Below are positions 10,915 through 21,964 of a stretch of DNA of 64,000 bases, piece by piece (positions within the stretch are counted from its first letter, which is position 1; every line of letters starts with the position of its first letter). The translations under genes were made by a program, and so were the position numbers. The notes below the pieces were generated by a model. It did not search any database and was not told where the DNA came from. It was given only the letters and a program-made list of their open reading frames with translations. Origin of the DNA: JANXQG01 sp963824275 (lineage in GTDB: Bacteria > Planctomycetota > Planctomycetia > Pirellulales > Thermoguttaceae); the NCBI GenBank assembly GCA_963824275.1, contig CAWGOT010000003.1, positions 1,426,001 to 1,490,000 of the forward strand, given 5' to 3'.

Positions 10915-12434
10915 CTACGGTTGCGTTTGCGTTCCCGACTTCTTGGGCCGGCCTTTCGCGCCGCCAGTCGAGCTGCCGGTCGTAAAACCCGGACCGCCGT
11001 TGGGCAAGGTGATTTTCAGGCCGGCGGTGTCGAGGTTGGCGGTGTTGGTGAGACGCACCGGGGTGCCGCACGTGAGATTGCAGTCTTGGAACAATATGTT
11101 CGTGATGGGTGAGTCGGGCAGGCCGACGATCGCCCCGCCGCCGCTGGCACTGCCGCTGACGTTGATGATGTAGATGTTCTTGACGGTCGTGGGCATCCGC
11201 GGCCCAGAGCGGCTGGTGGCGCCCCAGTTGAGATTGAAGTCGAAGACCTGGCGGACGCCGGCGATCTTGAGATTGCGGTAGACGATGTTCTCGACCGTGC
11301 CGCCCCGCGTGTCCTGCGACTTGAAGCGGATGGGGGCCCAGTTGCCCGAGTCAACCAGCGTGTCGCGGACCTCGACGTTGCGGATCGTGCCGGAGACCTC
11401 CGAGCCCATCGCCGCGCCGCCCTGGCCCTCGGCCATGTGGGAGTCGACGATAAGTATGTCTTCGCAAGGCCGGTTCACGCGGCGGCCGTCGGCATCCTTG
11501 CCGGACTTGATGGAGATGCAGTCGTCGTTGACGGAGATCGTGGTCTTGTTGACGCGGACCCGGCGGGAGGAGTCAATATCGATGCCGTCGGAAGAGGGCA
11601 CGGTGTGCGTGGGGTCGAGAATCACCAGGTTGTCAACCAGAAAATCGGTGCAATACAGGATGTGCAGGCACCACACCGCCTGGTTCTGCAAGTGCAGGTC
11701 CTTGATGGCGGTGTTGGTGCAGTTGCTGAAGAGGATCAGCCGCGGGCGATTGGGACCGGCGTTGACGAGTTCCAGCGGCGGCGGGTTGTCCGGCGTGGGC
11801 GTGAGGACGGTCCGCGGGGCGGTGAAGCGAGTTTGAAGCGGCGGCGTGGGGGCCATTGCCTCGGGGACGGGGGCGGGCGCGGGCGTGCTCACCGGCCGGA
11901 TCGAGCCGGGGCGGGCGGCACGGCCGGCGCGAGAGCCCTTGGTGATGACGTTCAGCCATTGGTCGCCGGAGCCGTCGATCGTGCCCTCGCCGGAGACGGT
12001 GATGCCGTCGAGGTTGATGGCGTTCAGGAAGGCGGACATGAAAGGCCGCTCGGTGCCTTCGAAGCGGGTATCGATGATGGGGTATTGGGCCGGGTCGAGC
12101 CAGGCCTTGAGCACGGCCTCTTTCTCGATGCGGAGGTTGGTGCCCTTCTTGAGGAAGATGGCGCCGGACATGTAGACGCTGCCGTGGTCGGTGGCGGGAT
12201 AACGACGGTACCGCCGCCGGCGGCGGAGCAGGCGTCAATGGCCTTCTGGATGGCCGCCGTATTGAGCGTCTTGCCATCCGGTACGGCGTCGAAGTCGGTG
12301 ACCGGGAAGTCCTTCCCGGCGGGGAGCAGCTTGGGGAGCGGGAAATCGAGCCGGGCGGGAACGGGAGGGATGTCGGCGGCGAAGGCCGCGGAGGCGCAGA
12401 GAATGAGCAGGGCAGGAAGAACGGCGTGACGCAT
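10915..12434 (-). CDS. Polygalacturonase family GH28 (frameshifted near 12190)
   Basis: The start at 12434 (AAGGAG ribosome site) gives a signal peptide ending AAFA and then FPVTDFDAVPDGKTLN, the standard GH28 N-terminus. After SAAGGGTVVIPP one base seems missing; homology resumes at SVYMSGAIFLKKGTNLRIEK. The right-handed beta-helix carries SSDGIDIDSS, VNDDCISIKSG, GSEVSG and PIRFKS, corresponding to NTD, DD, GSE and RIK of GH28. The conserved GHG is changed: the sequence reads AEGQGGAAMGSE, with glutamine in place of histidine. Length is about 506 residues with a proline-rich insert in the middle. It should hydrolyse galacturonan or rhamnogalacturonan outside the cytoplasm. Confidence 0.85.
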
Positions 12435-12483
12435 GGAAAACTCCTTCCGGGTCGAGGATTTTAGGACTGGCGAGTCAATAACT

Positions 12484-12538
12484 GTACTCATCACGCTCCG
12501 CCGTGATGGCTTTTCATCACGCGGAGCGTGATGGGTAC
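12484..12538. repeat. 55-bp near-perfect palindrome (REP-like)
   Basis: The arms CATCACGCTCCGCCGTGATG (12489-12508) and CATCACGCGGAGCGTGATG (12515-12533) pair except for one extra C; the loop is GCTTTT. A further GTAC on each side (12484-12487, 12535-12538) extends the symmetry. Each arm is itself a small inverted repeat. It lies between two minus-strand genes. It could be a REP-type element, an mRNA-stabilising hairpin or a transcription attenuator; no T-run follows it on the minus strand. Confidence 0.75.
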
Positions 12539-12588
12539 GTTGAGGTCTTTGGCGATTTTGGATGGCATCTGCGAGCGCATGGCGGGAG

Positions 12589-14758
12589 CTACTGGCCGAT
12601 CACGACGACCTTCGTGCCCCAAGCCGGCAGTTCCAGCGGGAGCGTGGTCTTGCCGTTGGAAAGATCGGCGCCGGCCCACGGCTCGATCTTCCCGGTAGCG
12701 GTGTCCCACGACTCCGCCAGGCGGGCCGGGCCGCTGCTGCAAACGGTCGCCTTGAGCTTGAGCGGCTGCTCGCCTTCGTTGAAGAAGAAATAGACGTCGG
12801 CATCCTTCATGCGGCGGTGATTGTACTTGAGCCACAAGGTGGCCTGGTCCGTCGCCACGTCCGGTTCCGGCAAGGCCGCCAGAACCTGGTCGCTGATTTC
12901 AGCCTTCGGCTCCAGCCTGGCCCAGCGGACGTTGGCCGGCCCCGTGGCGGTGAGGAAGTTCTTGTCCATCACGAGCTTGGGGGCGCTGCCGAAAAAGACC
13001 ACCTTGCCACCGGCCTTGGAGAAGGCCTGCAGGTTGTCCAGGGCGGCCTTGGAAATGGCCGTCACGGGCGGGATCAGAATGGCGCGATAACCTTGCCCGC
13101 TGAGGTTCACGAGCGCAGGGCCTTGGAGTTTGAGCGTCTTCGCCAGCGCGTATTCGTCCACGAAGTCCAGGTCCCGCTGATGCTGGAGGAGCTGGTGAAC
13201 CAGGGCCAGGAAGGCGGTGTTCGCGGCGCGGTCGTTGAACCAGAAGCTGCTCGAAGGGATATAGACGCCGACCTGCGCGGCGGGCCGGCCTTCGCCCAGC
13301 ACGTAGCAGAGGCGGTTGACGTGGGCGGAGAGTGTGGGAAAGCCCGGGTCGCCGTAAAAGCTGCGCAAGGGCCCCGTGCCCTGCAACCCCATGTATTCCA
13401 CCCGGTTGACGCCGTTGACCAGGAGGTGATTGAGAATCCAGCCGGCCTCCTTGATGTCGGGCGCGGGCTTGTAGGCGGCAAAGGCCTCGCACATCGCGCG
13501 GGGATGGCCGTTGAGATGGGTGGAGGAGGAGGCCAGCTTGGGGAAATCGGCCACGACATCGTGCCAAATCTGGTGCTGGATGGTATCGATGCCGGGGATC
13601 TGCAGGCCGCGCATGCATTTGAAGAAATCGCCCTCGGCGCCGGCCAGATTCGGCAGGTTCTCCTCGTGTTCGATGTGCGTCTGCATCTCGACGTGGTTCT
13701 CGGCGGCACCATTTCCCTTCCCTGCCGAAGAAGTTTTCGCCGTACAGGTCGGACCACACGTCGCAGAAGTCGGCGTAGACGCGGTGGGTCTCGTCGAGGC
13801 TGAAAGGGGCGGTCGGTGCGCCGCGGCCGCCGAGGGTGATGGAGGAAATCGTCGCGAGGTAGGGCCGCAAGTCATAGCCCTTGCGCTTCTCGAACTCGGC
13901 CAGGAGCACGGGCGACCAGGGATTGAAGGCGCCGATGTTCGAGCTCACGTGCGGTTCGTCGCCGCGGAAGCCCAGGACGGTCTTGCCCATCTCGTCGCCC
14001 ACGGCTTCCTTGTAGGCGTCGAAGGTCCACTGCACGAACTGCTTGCCGGCCTCGGGATTGAGGTAGTCCATGAGCGAGGGCGAGCCGCCGTTGGACGAAT
14101 GCACGGTGCCGGAGCGGAACTGCCACTTGGGCAGAACGATTTCCCAGTTGCCCGCGGGGACGGTCCAGTTCACCGCGCCCGACGAACTATCCAGCACTTG
14201 CGTGGCGGCGGTGTCGCGGTTGACGGCCAGCATGCAGATCGTGCCGGTCTCGAGTTTATAGGAGTATTGCTGGCCGGCAGCGACGGCGACGTGCCGGGGG
14301 GCGGCCAGGCCCTCCATCCGCAGGTCCGGGCGCCGATTGCTGAACTTGCCGCCGGCAAAACCGGAGGGATAGGTGCCGTCGTCATCGAACCACAGACGCA
14401 TGTTGCGCTTCTTGGCCTCTTCGACCAGAATCTTCACGGCGGCGAAATAGCCCGGCGAGAGGTAGGGCGAGTTGCCGCGGCCAGGCTCGATGTAAGCCGC
14501 CTGGACGTTCACCGCCTTGGCGCGGTCGAGCATGGCCCCCATCTCCGCAGGGGTCCGCGAGTCGCTGAAGCCGCAGTCGAATTGCGTGCTGTATTCCGGG
14601 GGCGGCGCGGCGAAATTGGCGGCCAGTTGCGCGGCAGTGGGATCGGAGATCTGCTGCCAGGGCCGCTCCTGGGCCAACGCGGCGCTTGCCAACAACAACA
14701 CGGCGATCAGTGCGAAAGTCCGTAGGCCGCGAGGGCCGATGGCGAGAAGTCTTCTCAT
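12589..14758 (-). CDS. GH106-like glycoside hydrolase, copy 2 (frameshifted near 13720)
   Basis: The ATG at 14758 follows GGAGCCTGCC. A signal peptide ends at ALAQ. The early part shows AYIEPGRGNSPYLSPGYF, LWFDDDGTYPSGFAGG and LGFRGDEPHVSS, parallel to the copy at 6244. Around 13715-13725 one extra C in TGCCGCC breaks the frame; it resumes at AENHVEMQTHIEHEENLPN, the block that aligns with GHQDQEE in copy 1, then IPGIDTIQHQIWHD. The C-terminal half has the same amidotransferase-like and beta-sandwich tail (YRAILIPPVTA, DVYFFFNEGEQPLKL). Rejoined length is about 722 residues. It is likely exported and active on rhamnose-containing pectin side chains, by context. Confidence 0.7.
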
Positions 14759-14795
14759 GGCAGGCTCCAGGGATAGGGTTTGGGGGCTCACGTAG

Positions 14796-14816
14796 GTCCC
14801 TCTTGCCGAGAGGGAC
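14796..14816 (-). promoter_or_regulatory. Leader hairpin upstream of GH106-like copy 2
   Basis: GTCCCTCT and AGAGGGAC form a perfect 8-bp stem with loop TGCCG, 38 bp before the start. The same block AGTCCCTCTC (complement of GAGAGGGACT, 17130-17139) stands in the leader of the PL4 gene, also inside a weaker hairpin. Both genes then share GGAGCCTGCCATGA at the start site. This suggests a common leader element, possibly regulatory. Confidence 0.35.
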
Positions 14817-15003
14817 TAATTTGTGACGATTTCGTGAGATGCAGACGTTTTTTGAGCGGCTTGGCGCCGCCGGTTGATGGTAAGGAACTTCCCCAGCGGG
14901 CCGGGTGGCATGCCTTCACGCGGCCGCGAAAAAACTGGGAACAAAACGGAAAGCGAACCGGCCGCGGGTAGGCATGTTTGCCGCGGAAGTTCCTTGGGAG
15001 GAC

Positions 15004-17064
15004 CTACTTCTCGTCGAGTTCCAATCGCAGGTAATCGTAGCAGACGCCGGAAGTGAGTTGCCCGGCGGGGACGGTGAGCTGCATCTGGTTCTCGCCCGCC
15101 TTCAAGAGCGCGGCATCGAAGGGCTGGGAGTACTCATGCCACACGCCGCGGTCCGTGTTGTACCGCAGGGCGTTGGTAGAGACGGGCCGGATGCTGCCCA
15201 CGGGCTTGCCGTTAACCGCCACAGCCAGGCTGGTGCTGTCCGCGCCGCCCAGCGCCACGCGGAGCGTAGCCTTGCCTTGCGCCGTCTTGTCCATGCTGAA
15301 CTTGATCGTCCAGGTCGTCGCCCGGCCGTGGCCGATCGTTCGCCACATGTCCTCCCCGCCGGTCGCGGCCTTCACCCAGCCAAAACGCTGGTTGGCAGGG
15401 TCCTTCGCCGCCGGGTTCAGCCAGGCCGTCGACTCGCCATGCGGCACCTGCTCAAAGAACCAGTCCTTGTGCCAATCGCTCTTGCCGACCGTGTAGGTGA
15501 GGTCGTTGGGGAAGAGCAACGGATAGCGGACGCACCAACCCCAGAGCCAATAGTCGTCGCCCTTGAAGAACTCGCTGCCATTGCGGTTCGGGTAGCCGAT
15601 TTCCCAGATTTGCTTGCCGTAACGGACGGGCTTCCACTCGATCTTGCCCAAGTCGAGCTTCTCGCCCGCCTTGACCGTGATGTTCTTCTGCTCGAACTCG
15701 CCCAGCACGCCGTCGGCAAAGGCGTGCATCGTGTAGGTGCCGGGGCGGACGTTGGTGATCGTGAATGTGCCGTCCTCGGCGCCGTCGTTCCAGAACTGGT
15801 AGTAATTCCCGTCATGCGGCCACTTCACCAGGTTGCCGTTGCCCGACCGGCCGGCAAACGAACCGCCTGTGCCGATGTAGTCTGGGTGTGCCAGGCCGAC
15901 GGTCAGGTTGGGCAGTTTCGTCGTGGCGGCCTGCGGGTCGTTGAGCACGAACTGGCCGGTGACGTTGCCGCGGCCCTCCTTGTGCGGATAATCCACGCCG
16001 TTGACCCAATCATAGGGCCAGGCGGCCTTGACCTCTTTGGCTTTGGCCAGCGCGTCGTTCCAAAGCGCGAAGGCATTCTCGTGCCAGGTTGCGGGCACGG
16101 TGGGATTGCCCTGCGTGGCCGCGAGGGTAGCGAGCTCGGCCGGGGTGGCATCCTTGGCGTTCTCCAAGGCGTTGAAGTAGACGAAGATCGGTCCCACGAC
16201 CTTCTTCCAATCCTGGCCGGCGGGAACGCTGCAGCCCGCCCCGCCCGCATAGTGGCCGGAAGTCCAATAGTCCAGCATGGTCGCGTGCATGTGGCAGACC
16301 AGGTCCATCTTCTCGGCGCCGCCGCCGATGTATTCGGTCGTGGGGTTGATGAAGTAGACGCCGATGTGGTCCTTCGTGCTCGACCAGCCGTAGGCGGGCA
16401 GCCGGTACATGATGGCGCAGTAGCTGTATTTGTGCTCGACGGAATTTTTGTAGTTGCCCGTGGCAATGATGCTCTGCTCTTTGGCGTGGATCACGGTGCC
16501 GCGGTCCCCATCGCTGATCATGAGCTGGTTGCGGTCCTTGTCGACCGAGAGCCAATTGAAGGTGGGGTTCATCTGCAGGATGAAGCGGTTTTCGCCGAAT
16601 GACCCGTTGGGATAACTGGCCGGATGCGTGTACTGGGCGTAGGTGTAGAAGCCGCTGACGCCGCGTTCCAGGGCGTAGCGGACTTCAATGTCCATCGGAC
16701 GGTTTACGCCCTTCACCGCGACCTCGCCGCGTTGCCCGTCGTTTTTCGCCGGGTCGATGGTCACGGACGGCGTGACCTGGCCGGAAGGCACTCGTTCCCA
16801 ATATTCGCTGCGGCCCACGATGGAAACGCCGTGATAGACGATCGTTTGCATGTTGCCGTTGGCCTTGATGATGGTGGCCTTGATGATGCCGTTGTCCAGC
16901 GTCCAGGTCGCGCCGTTGTCGGTGACGGTCACGGGGGCGTCGACTTTGGATTTGGCGACAGCCGGCAGGGCATCGGCAGCGCGGAGCGGCGGCACGGCCA
17001 GGGTCACTGTAACGAAGGCAGATAGAAGAAGCACTCGGGGACTGGCGGAGAGCGGTCTTTTCAT
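15004..17064 (-). CDS. Rhamnogalacturonan lyase family PL4
   Basis: From the ATG at 17064 the intact frame encodes about 686 residues with a signal peptide ending PLRAAD. The N-terminal beta-sandwich domain (about residues 45-400) has DNGATWTLDNGIIKATIIKA. A fibronectin-like domain follows with FTITNVRPGTYTMHAFADG. The C-terminal domain contains IWEIGYPNRNGSEFFKGDDY, LLFPNDLTYTVGKSDWHKDW and a jelly-roll ending in CYDYLRLELDE. This three-domain order is that of PL4 rhamnogalacturonan endolyases, which cleave the rhamnose-galacturonate backbone by beta-elimination. Together with GH28 and the GH106-like enzymes it defines the cluster's likely substrate. Expected location is periplasmic or extracellular. 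Confidence 0.88.
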   Translation of the reverse strand: MKRPLSASPRVLLLSAFVTVTLAVPPLRAADALPAVAKSKVDAPVTVTDNGATWTLDNGIIKATIIKANGNMQTIVYHGVSIVGRSEYWERVPSGQVTPSVTIDPAKNDGQRGEVAVKGVNRPMDIEVRYALERGVSGFYTYAQYTHPASYPNGSFGENRFILQMNPTFNWLSVDKDRNQLMISDGDRGTVIHAKEQSIIATGNYKNSVEHKYSYCAIMYRLPAYGWSSTKDHIGVYFINPTTEYIGGGAEKMDLVCHMHATMLDYWTSGHYAGGAGCSVPAGQDWKKVVGPIFVYFNALENAKDATPAELATLAATQGNPTVPATWHENAFALWNDALAKAKEVKAAWPYDWVNGVDYPHKEGRGNVTGQFVLNDPQAATTKLPNLTVGLAHPDYIGTGGSFAGRSGNGNLVKWPHDGNYYQFWNDGAEDGTFTITNVRPGTYTMHAFADGVLGEFEQKNITVKAGEKLDLGKIEWKPVRYGKQIWEIGYPNRNGSEFFKGDDYWLWGWCVRYPLLFPNDLTYTVGKSDWHKDWFFEQVPHGESTAWLNPAAKDPANQRFGWVKAATGGEDMWRTIGHGRATTWTIKFSMDKTAQGKATLRVALGGADSTSLAVAVNGKPVGSIRPVSTNALRYNTDRGVWHEYSQPFDAALLKAGENQMQLTVPAGQLTSGVCYDYLRLELDEK

Positions 17065-17511
17065 GGCAGGCTCCAATGAAAATGGAAAAGGGATGCTCTC
17101 CCGCAAGGGTTTGTCGGCCGTCGCGGGGGAGAGGGACTGCTTAATGCTACGCAGGTGGGGTGGGGGTGTTCTACGCTGCCCAGGTGGGCGGGGAGGGAAA
17201 ATTCGAAACCAGTTGCGCAAAACCAGGTTCCATCATACCAAGCCCACCCAACTTGTCAAGCAATCTGCTGCCTACCTTCGGAGGGGCTGGGCGCGACGTG
17301 AATCTCGCCCCATCGACAGACCCGCTTCTGTTGTCTTGGGCCTTTTCCCTCAGTAAATTAGATGTGTTAAGGATGCCGATTGCAACCCAACCCCGACTTG
17401 CGTAATTTCACGGGCATTTCGGCTTATGTCAGACATCCCGCGGAACCGGCCAGCCGCCAGCCCGGTTCCTCAAAGAGACCGTTGGTTCGAGGCGCCTGAG
17501 AGGAGACACGA
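17065..17511. other. Divergent intergenic region
   Basis: This 447-bp gap holds the 5' leaders of PL4 (minus) and the C39/TPR gene (plus). It contains an imperfect inverted repeat CTCTCCCGC (17096-17104) / GCGGGGGAGAG (17123-17133) on the PL4 side. No gene, tRNA or convincing promoter consensus is visible. The plus-strand start is preceded by AGGAGACACGA. Confidence 0.4.
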
Positions 17512-20500
17512 GTGGATCCGTCTACTGCGATTTACGAGAGCATTCTCAACAATGACATCTGTGGGGCGCGAGAGACCCTCCGGCGATACCTCAGGGAGCA
17601 CGGGTTGTTGGACGCACCGGCATTGCCCATCGAGCATTGCCTCGCCGTATACAAGACCCTCGGCGAATGTGGGCTGGGGCGATTGGCCGCTGGTGCGGTC
17701 CGGGCCATGGCCTGCCATCCTGACGCACACATTTGGCAACGGCTGCTCTATTACTGGGGCTTGCGCGGCTCGCTTGGTTTTCTGGTGACGTTGGAGCTGC
17801 TCGACCAATTGGAGTCGCGAATCACGGGCGAGGAGGGCCGCCGCGCCCCCTTGCGGGATTTACTGCTGCGTCCCTCCAGCGCAGCCGGGCAAAGCCACCC
17901 CTTCGTTTCGCGGCGCGAGCGGCGCGTGCTCCAGGATCTTGCCTCGCGGCCTGTCCGCTTCCTTCCGGCGGAAAAGAGCTTGTTCGGGTTCGCCTTCGTG
18001 TGCCTGCGGGCCTGCTTGTATGCGAGCGGCTACTGGCAGCGAACCGCAAGAACAGCTCGAACGGGCCCGCTGCGAGCTCGACGCTGTCTGGCCGGAGTTG
18101 GTTCAGCAGCCGCTTCTCGCCTCGCTGTTGCTCCGCCAGATTGTGGCCGGCTACGCCCAGCTACGCCATTGGGATTGCTGCGAGGCACTCCTACAGCGAT
18201 TGGTCGAACTGCCTGGCAGCCGCATTGAATGGCTGACATGGAAAGTCTATCTGTCCGATTGCCGCGGACAACGGGAGGATGGGCGGCGCTTATTGCTTGA
18301 TGCTCAGCCGCAGGCCGCGGTGTGGGTGCAGTACTGGCACCTCAGGACCGGCGTCGGAGTGCAACGAGAGGATTTCGGCGAAGCCCGCCATTGCCTGGAG
18401 CGAAGCATGGCCCTGGTCGGCCGGAAGCGACATTTTTACTATGGGGCCCTGGCATTTTTCAACTATCGCGACGGCCGTTACGACGAAGCCGTCCGGCTGT
18501 GGAAGGGCACCTGCAGGCAACTATCGGCCGAACTGGCCGATCGGCTCCGGCAGCGGGTTGAAGCGGGCACGCTCGCCCCGCGCGTGTCGCTCGACGTGCC
18601 GGTGATGGTGCAGAAACCAAATCACTGCGGGCCGTGTGCCCTGGCGATGATCGGCCGCTACTGGGGAGTGCCGCTGTCGCAGGAGGAAATCGCGGCCCGG
18701 CTGAGCCCCTGGGGCACCCACCTTTGCGAGCTGGCGGCGCTCGCCGAGAGCCACGGCCTGGCGGCGATCATCGCCTCGCGCAATTTCGACGCCGTTGCCG
18801 ACACGGTGCGGGCCGGCTTCCCCGTGCTCTTGAGCTTCAGCTACCCGGGCGGCGGCCACTTCGTCATCGCCGTCGGCTACGATCCCAACCTGGACCTCCT
18901 CGAGCTGCGCGATCCGGGCTTCACCTCCAAGTCGCAATTGGGCCGCATCGCCTTTCGCTCGGAGGCCGGTTATCACGATTACCTGACTGCCGTGATCTGC
19001 CCTCCGGAGAAGGCGCCGGCCGTGCCGGCCTACGGACACGCGGGCGCTTTGGATCGGGATCTGTGCCAATGCCAGAGCGACGCCCGCACGCCGCAGGCGC
19101 TGTGCGACGCGTTGCGGAGCAGCTATCCCGAAGAAGCGCTGACGGCCACCAACTCTTACGCCGATCTTCGCCTCCGGGCGCTCTTGGACAATCGCCGCAT
19201 CGATGCCGCCCGTGGGCTCGCCGGCGAGATCCTTGCGCGGAACGAAAGCGGCTTGTACGCCTGCTCGCGGGTGGCCGAGGCGTTCCTGCGCCTCCAATTT
19301 CGTGCAGGATGCCTTCCAGGCGGTGTCGCGGGTCGCCTCGTCACGGAACGGGCACGAGGTCGCCCGCCGCGACGCCCTGGCCGATCTGCTCGATGAGAAC
19401 CACAACGCGAGCCACGAGTACATCGACTTCATCCGCGCCCGCTGCGCTTTGCAGTTGGGCAACCTGCAAGTGGCGGCTGCGAGCCTCTTGCGGTCGATCA
19501 ATCGTCACCCCGTCCAAGGCAACAAGTTCCTCGTCCTGGCGGATCTCATGGGACGTTTGGGCGAACAAGAGGAGCAGTTGAAGTTCCTGGACGTGGCGCA
19601 GCAGATTTCCGGTCCCAATTCCCGGGCGGCGGTAACCGAGGTGGCAATTCTCCGCGGCAAAAAGGACTATGCCGCCGCCTTCGAGTTGATGGACAAGACG
19701 ATCGCCCAGTTCCCCAACCAGTCGTGGCTCTGGCTGGAGCAGGGTCGGCTGTGCGAGGAGATGCAGCTTTACGGCCTGGCCGTAGCGGCCTATCGCTGCC
19801 TTTGCGAGAGGATCCCCAACTGGTCGGCCGGCTACACGCGGCTGCTGGCGCTCTATCACCGGGGCAAGGACCTTGCGTCGGCCCAGGCCCTGCTCGACGG
19901 GCTTGACCAGGGCCTGGGCGACTCGCCCGACCGCTGGTGCATCCGCGCCTTCTGGGCGAGCCTCCAGCGCGACTGGACGGGTGTCCAAGAGTTTGTCGCG
20001 CGGTGCCTGGAAGCGGCGCCGTCGCACACCTGGGCGCACTATTTCCAGGCCGCGGCCCTGGAAGAAACGGGACGGCTGCAGGAAGCGGCGGCGGTGTGGC
20101 AGCGCGTCATCGAGGAGGCCGACCCCTCCGACTACTACTGGGACCTGGCCGTCGCCGCGCTGGGCCGGCTGGGACGCAAGCTCGAAGACGTGACGGCCTT
20201 CGAGGCGGCCTTCCGGCGGGCCATCGAAGTGGCGCCCGACTCGCCGGCGCTGTGGTCGGCCGTGGCGGACTTCTACCGCTTCCGCGGACGCGGCCAGGAC
20301 GCCGGGCAGTACTTTGACGTGCTCTACCAACGCGTCACCGACAAGCCCGGATTGGCGATGAGCGCCGGCCGCTTGATGCTCCACCTGCACCTGCCGGCGG
20401 AAGCCCGCAGGTGGTTTGAGCGAGTCCCGCCGCACCATGCCGCCTATGCCCAGGCCGTGCATGGCGTTGTGAACTCGCTGCGCGGAGAGAACCGCCTGCC

Positions 20501-21788
20501 GGAAGTGCTGGGGCTGTTGCGGCAGACGGTCGAGCGGACGCCGTCGCCGGAGATGTACTCGACGCTGATCGAGGTTTGTCTCGACTGGTACGCGGCCCCC
20601 GAGGCCTGCCGATGGCTGCGGCGCGCTAGCCGACTTTCCCGACGCGCTGCCGGAGGCCGCCTATCGCCTGGTGCGGGCCCTGACCCAGCGGGACGCCACG
20701 TCCGACCTGCAATCGCTGGTCGAGTTCGTCGAGCAGAGCGGGAAGGGCGAGGCGGGCCGCCCGCATCGCGATTCGATGATCTTCGCCGCCTACGCGCACC
20801 GCCACTTGAAGCAGTATCGCGAGGCGCTGGCCTTGTGCGACGAGGTGCTGGCGGCCGATCCCGCCTCGGGCGCGGCCTGGATCGTCAAGGCCGAAACCCA
20901 TTACGAAGCCCGCCAGTTCGCGGAGGCCGTCGACGCCGCCCGCCGCTCCTGCGACACCCGCTACAGCACCTATCCCTTCCGTTGCCTGTTCGGCTATCTC
21001 CGCAGCATGGGACGCATCGACGAAGCCTTCAACGTCTGCATCCGCGGCCTCGAGCTTTTCCCCCGCGAGCTGTCCTTCCAGGAGCTGCTCGACGGCATCG
21101 TGCTGGAGTTCCGCCTCTTGGACCGCTACCTGGAAGCCTGCCGGCGGTTGTTCCCGCTGATCGAGGACAAAGCCAGCTTCCTGGGCAACGAGGCGACGGT
21201 GTTCTTGCGGATGGGTGACTTGGCGCAGGCCCGCGCGTTGTACGAGCAGGCCCTCGCCTACGGCGATTACAATTGGCTGCACGCCCAACTCGGCGTGGTC
21301 CTCCGCAGTCAGGGCGACTTTCCGGGGGCGGAGGCGCGCTGCAAACGGCGATCCGCCAGGAGCCGCACTATACCTACGCGGCCGAGCGGCTCGCGGGGCT
21401 GTACGTCGATTGGTTCTTCTCCTACGATCGGCTGGCGGCGCGGTTCGCGAGCGATCCCGGCTATCCCACCCAAGCCGCGCTCTTGGCCCGCATCCATCAA
21501 TTCTACGAGCGGACCGCGGAAACGCTGCCCAACCACCACGCGATCTTCCGCGACTACTGCCAGTTCTGCGTCCGCTGCGGCGACCTGGCGCCGATCAAGC
21601 GGCTGGCGCCGCGGTACGCCGAGCGCAGCTCGGTCTACGCGACGGTCTGCTGCCACCTGGCCGAGGCCTGCGAAGACCTGCACGACGCCCAAGCCCAGGG
21701 AGAATGGCTGCGACAAGCCGTCGCGCACGATGAGCCGGAGCCCTACAAGGCCGAGGCCTATCGCCTCATGGGGCGGTACGTGCACAGA
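17512..21788 (+). pseudogene. Very long TPR protein with internal C39-like peptidase domain, 5' part, cut by a transposon
   Basis: A GTG start at 17512 with AGGAGA upstream opens the gene. The N-terminal 350 residues are helical repeats. A papain-fold peptidase C39-like domain follows at about 18590-19000: NHCGPCALAMIGRYWG holds the cysteine, GGGHFVIAVGYDP the histidine. The rest is TPR units such as FPNQSWLWLEQGRLCEEMQL. Frame changes without stops occur near 18040, 19300, 20625 and 21335. At 21788 the coding sequence breaks inside GRYVHR and resumes at 25616 in the second part. The uninterrupted protein would be about 2,030 residues. No signal peptide is seen, so it is probably cytoplasmic. 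C39-type domains cleave leader peptides at double glycine in other systems, but no precursor peptide is visible here, so the role is unknown. Confidence 0.75.
21783..21788. repeat. Target-site duplication, left copy (CACAGA)
   Basis: CACAGA directly precedes the element's left end and is repeated at 25616-25621. Deleting the element plus one copy restores the host frame as GRYVHR-FNGDPNAALGW. Confidence 0.85.
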
Positions 21789-21814
21789 TGCGGCGCACAA
21801 GTTTGCCTGACCGG
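21789..21814 (+). repeat. Transposon left terminal inverted repeat
   Basis: The end begins TGCGGCGCACAAG and leads into TTTGCCTGACCGG. It matches the inward-read right end at TGC-GC, AA-TT and TGACCG positions. A second ACCGG follows eight bases later, suggesting repeated transposase sites. Confidence 0.7.
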
Positions 21815-21964
21815 AATAACCGGCTGAAGTCTCGAGTTATTCGTCCGGATTGAACCCCGCCCTTATCCCGCCCCGGACCCCGCCCGGTTAAATTCATCTA
21901 GAACCCCGCCCCTGTTTTCTACGTTTCGGTGGTCGGTGGGCGCATGAAAATGGAGGAGTGAGGC

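Noticed and set aside
14796..14816. Terminator of the PL4 gene
   Set aside because: The stem is good but no T-run follows on the minus strand, and it lies in the next gene's leader.
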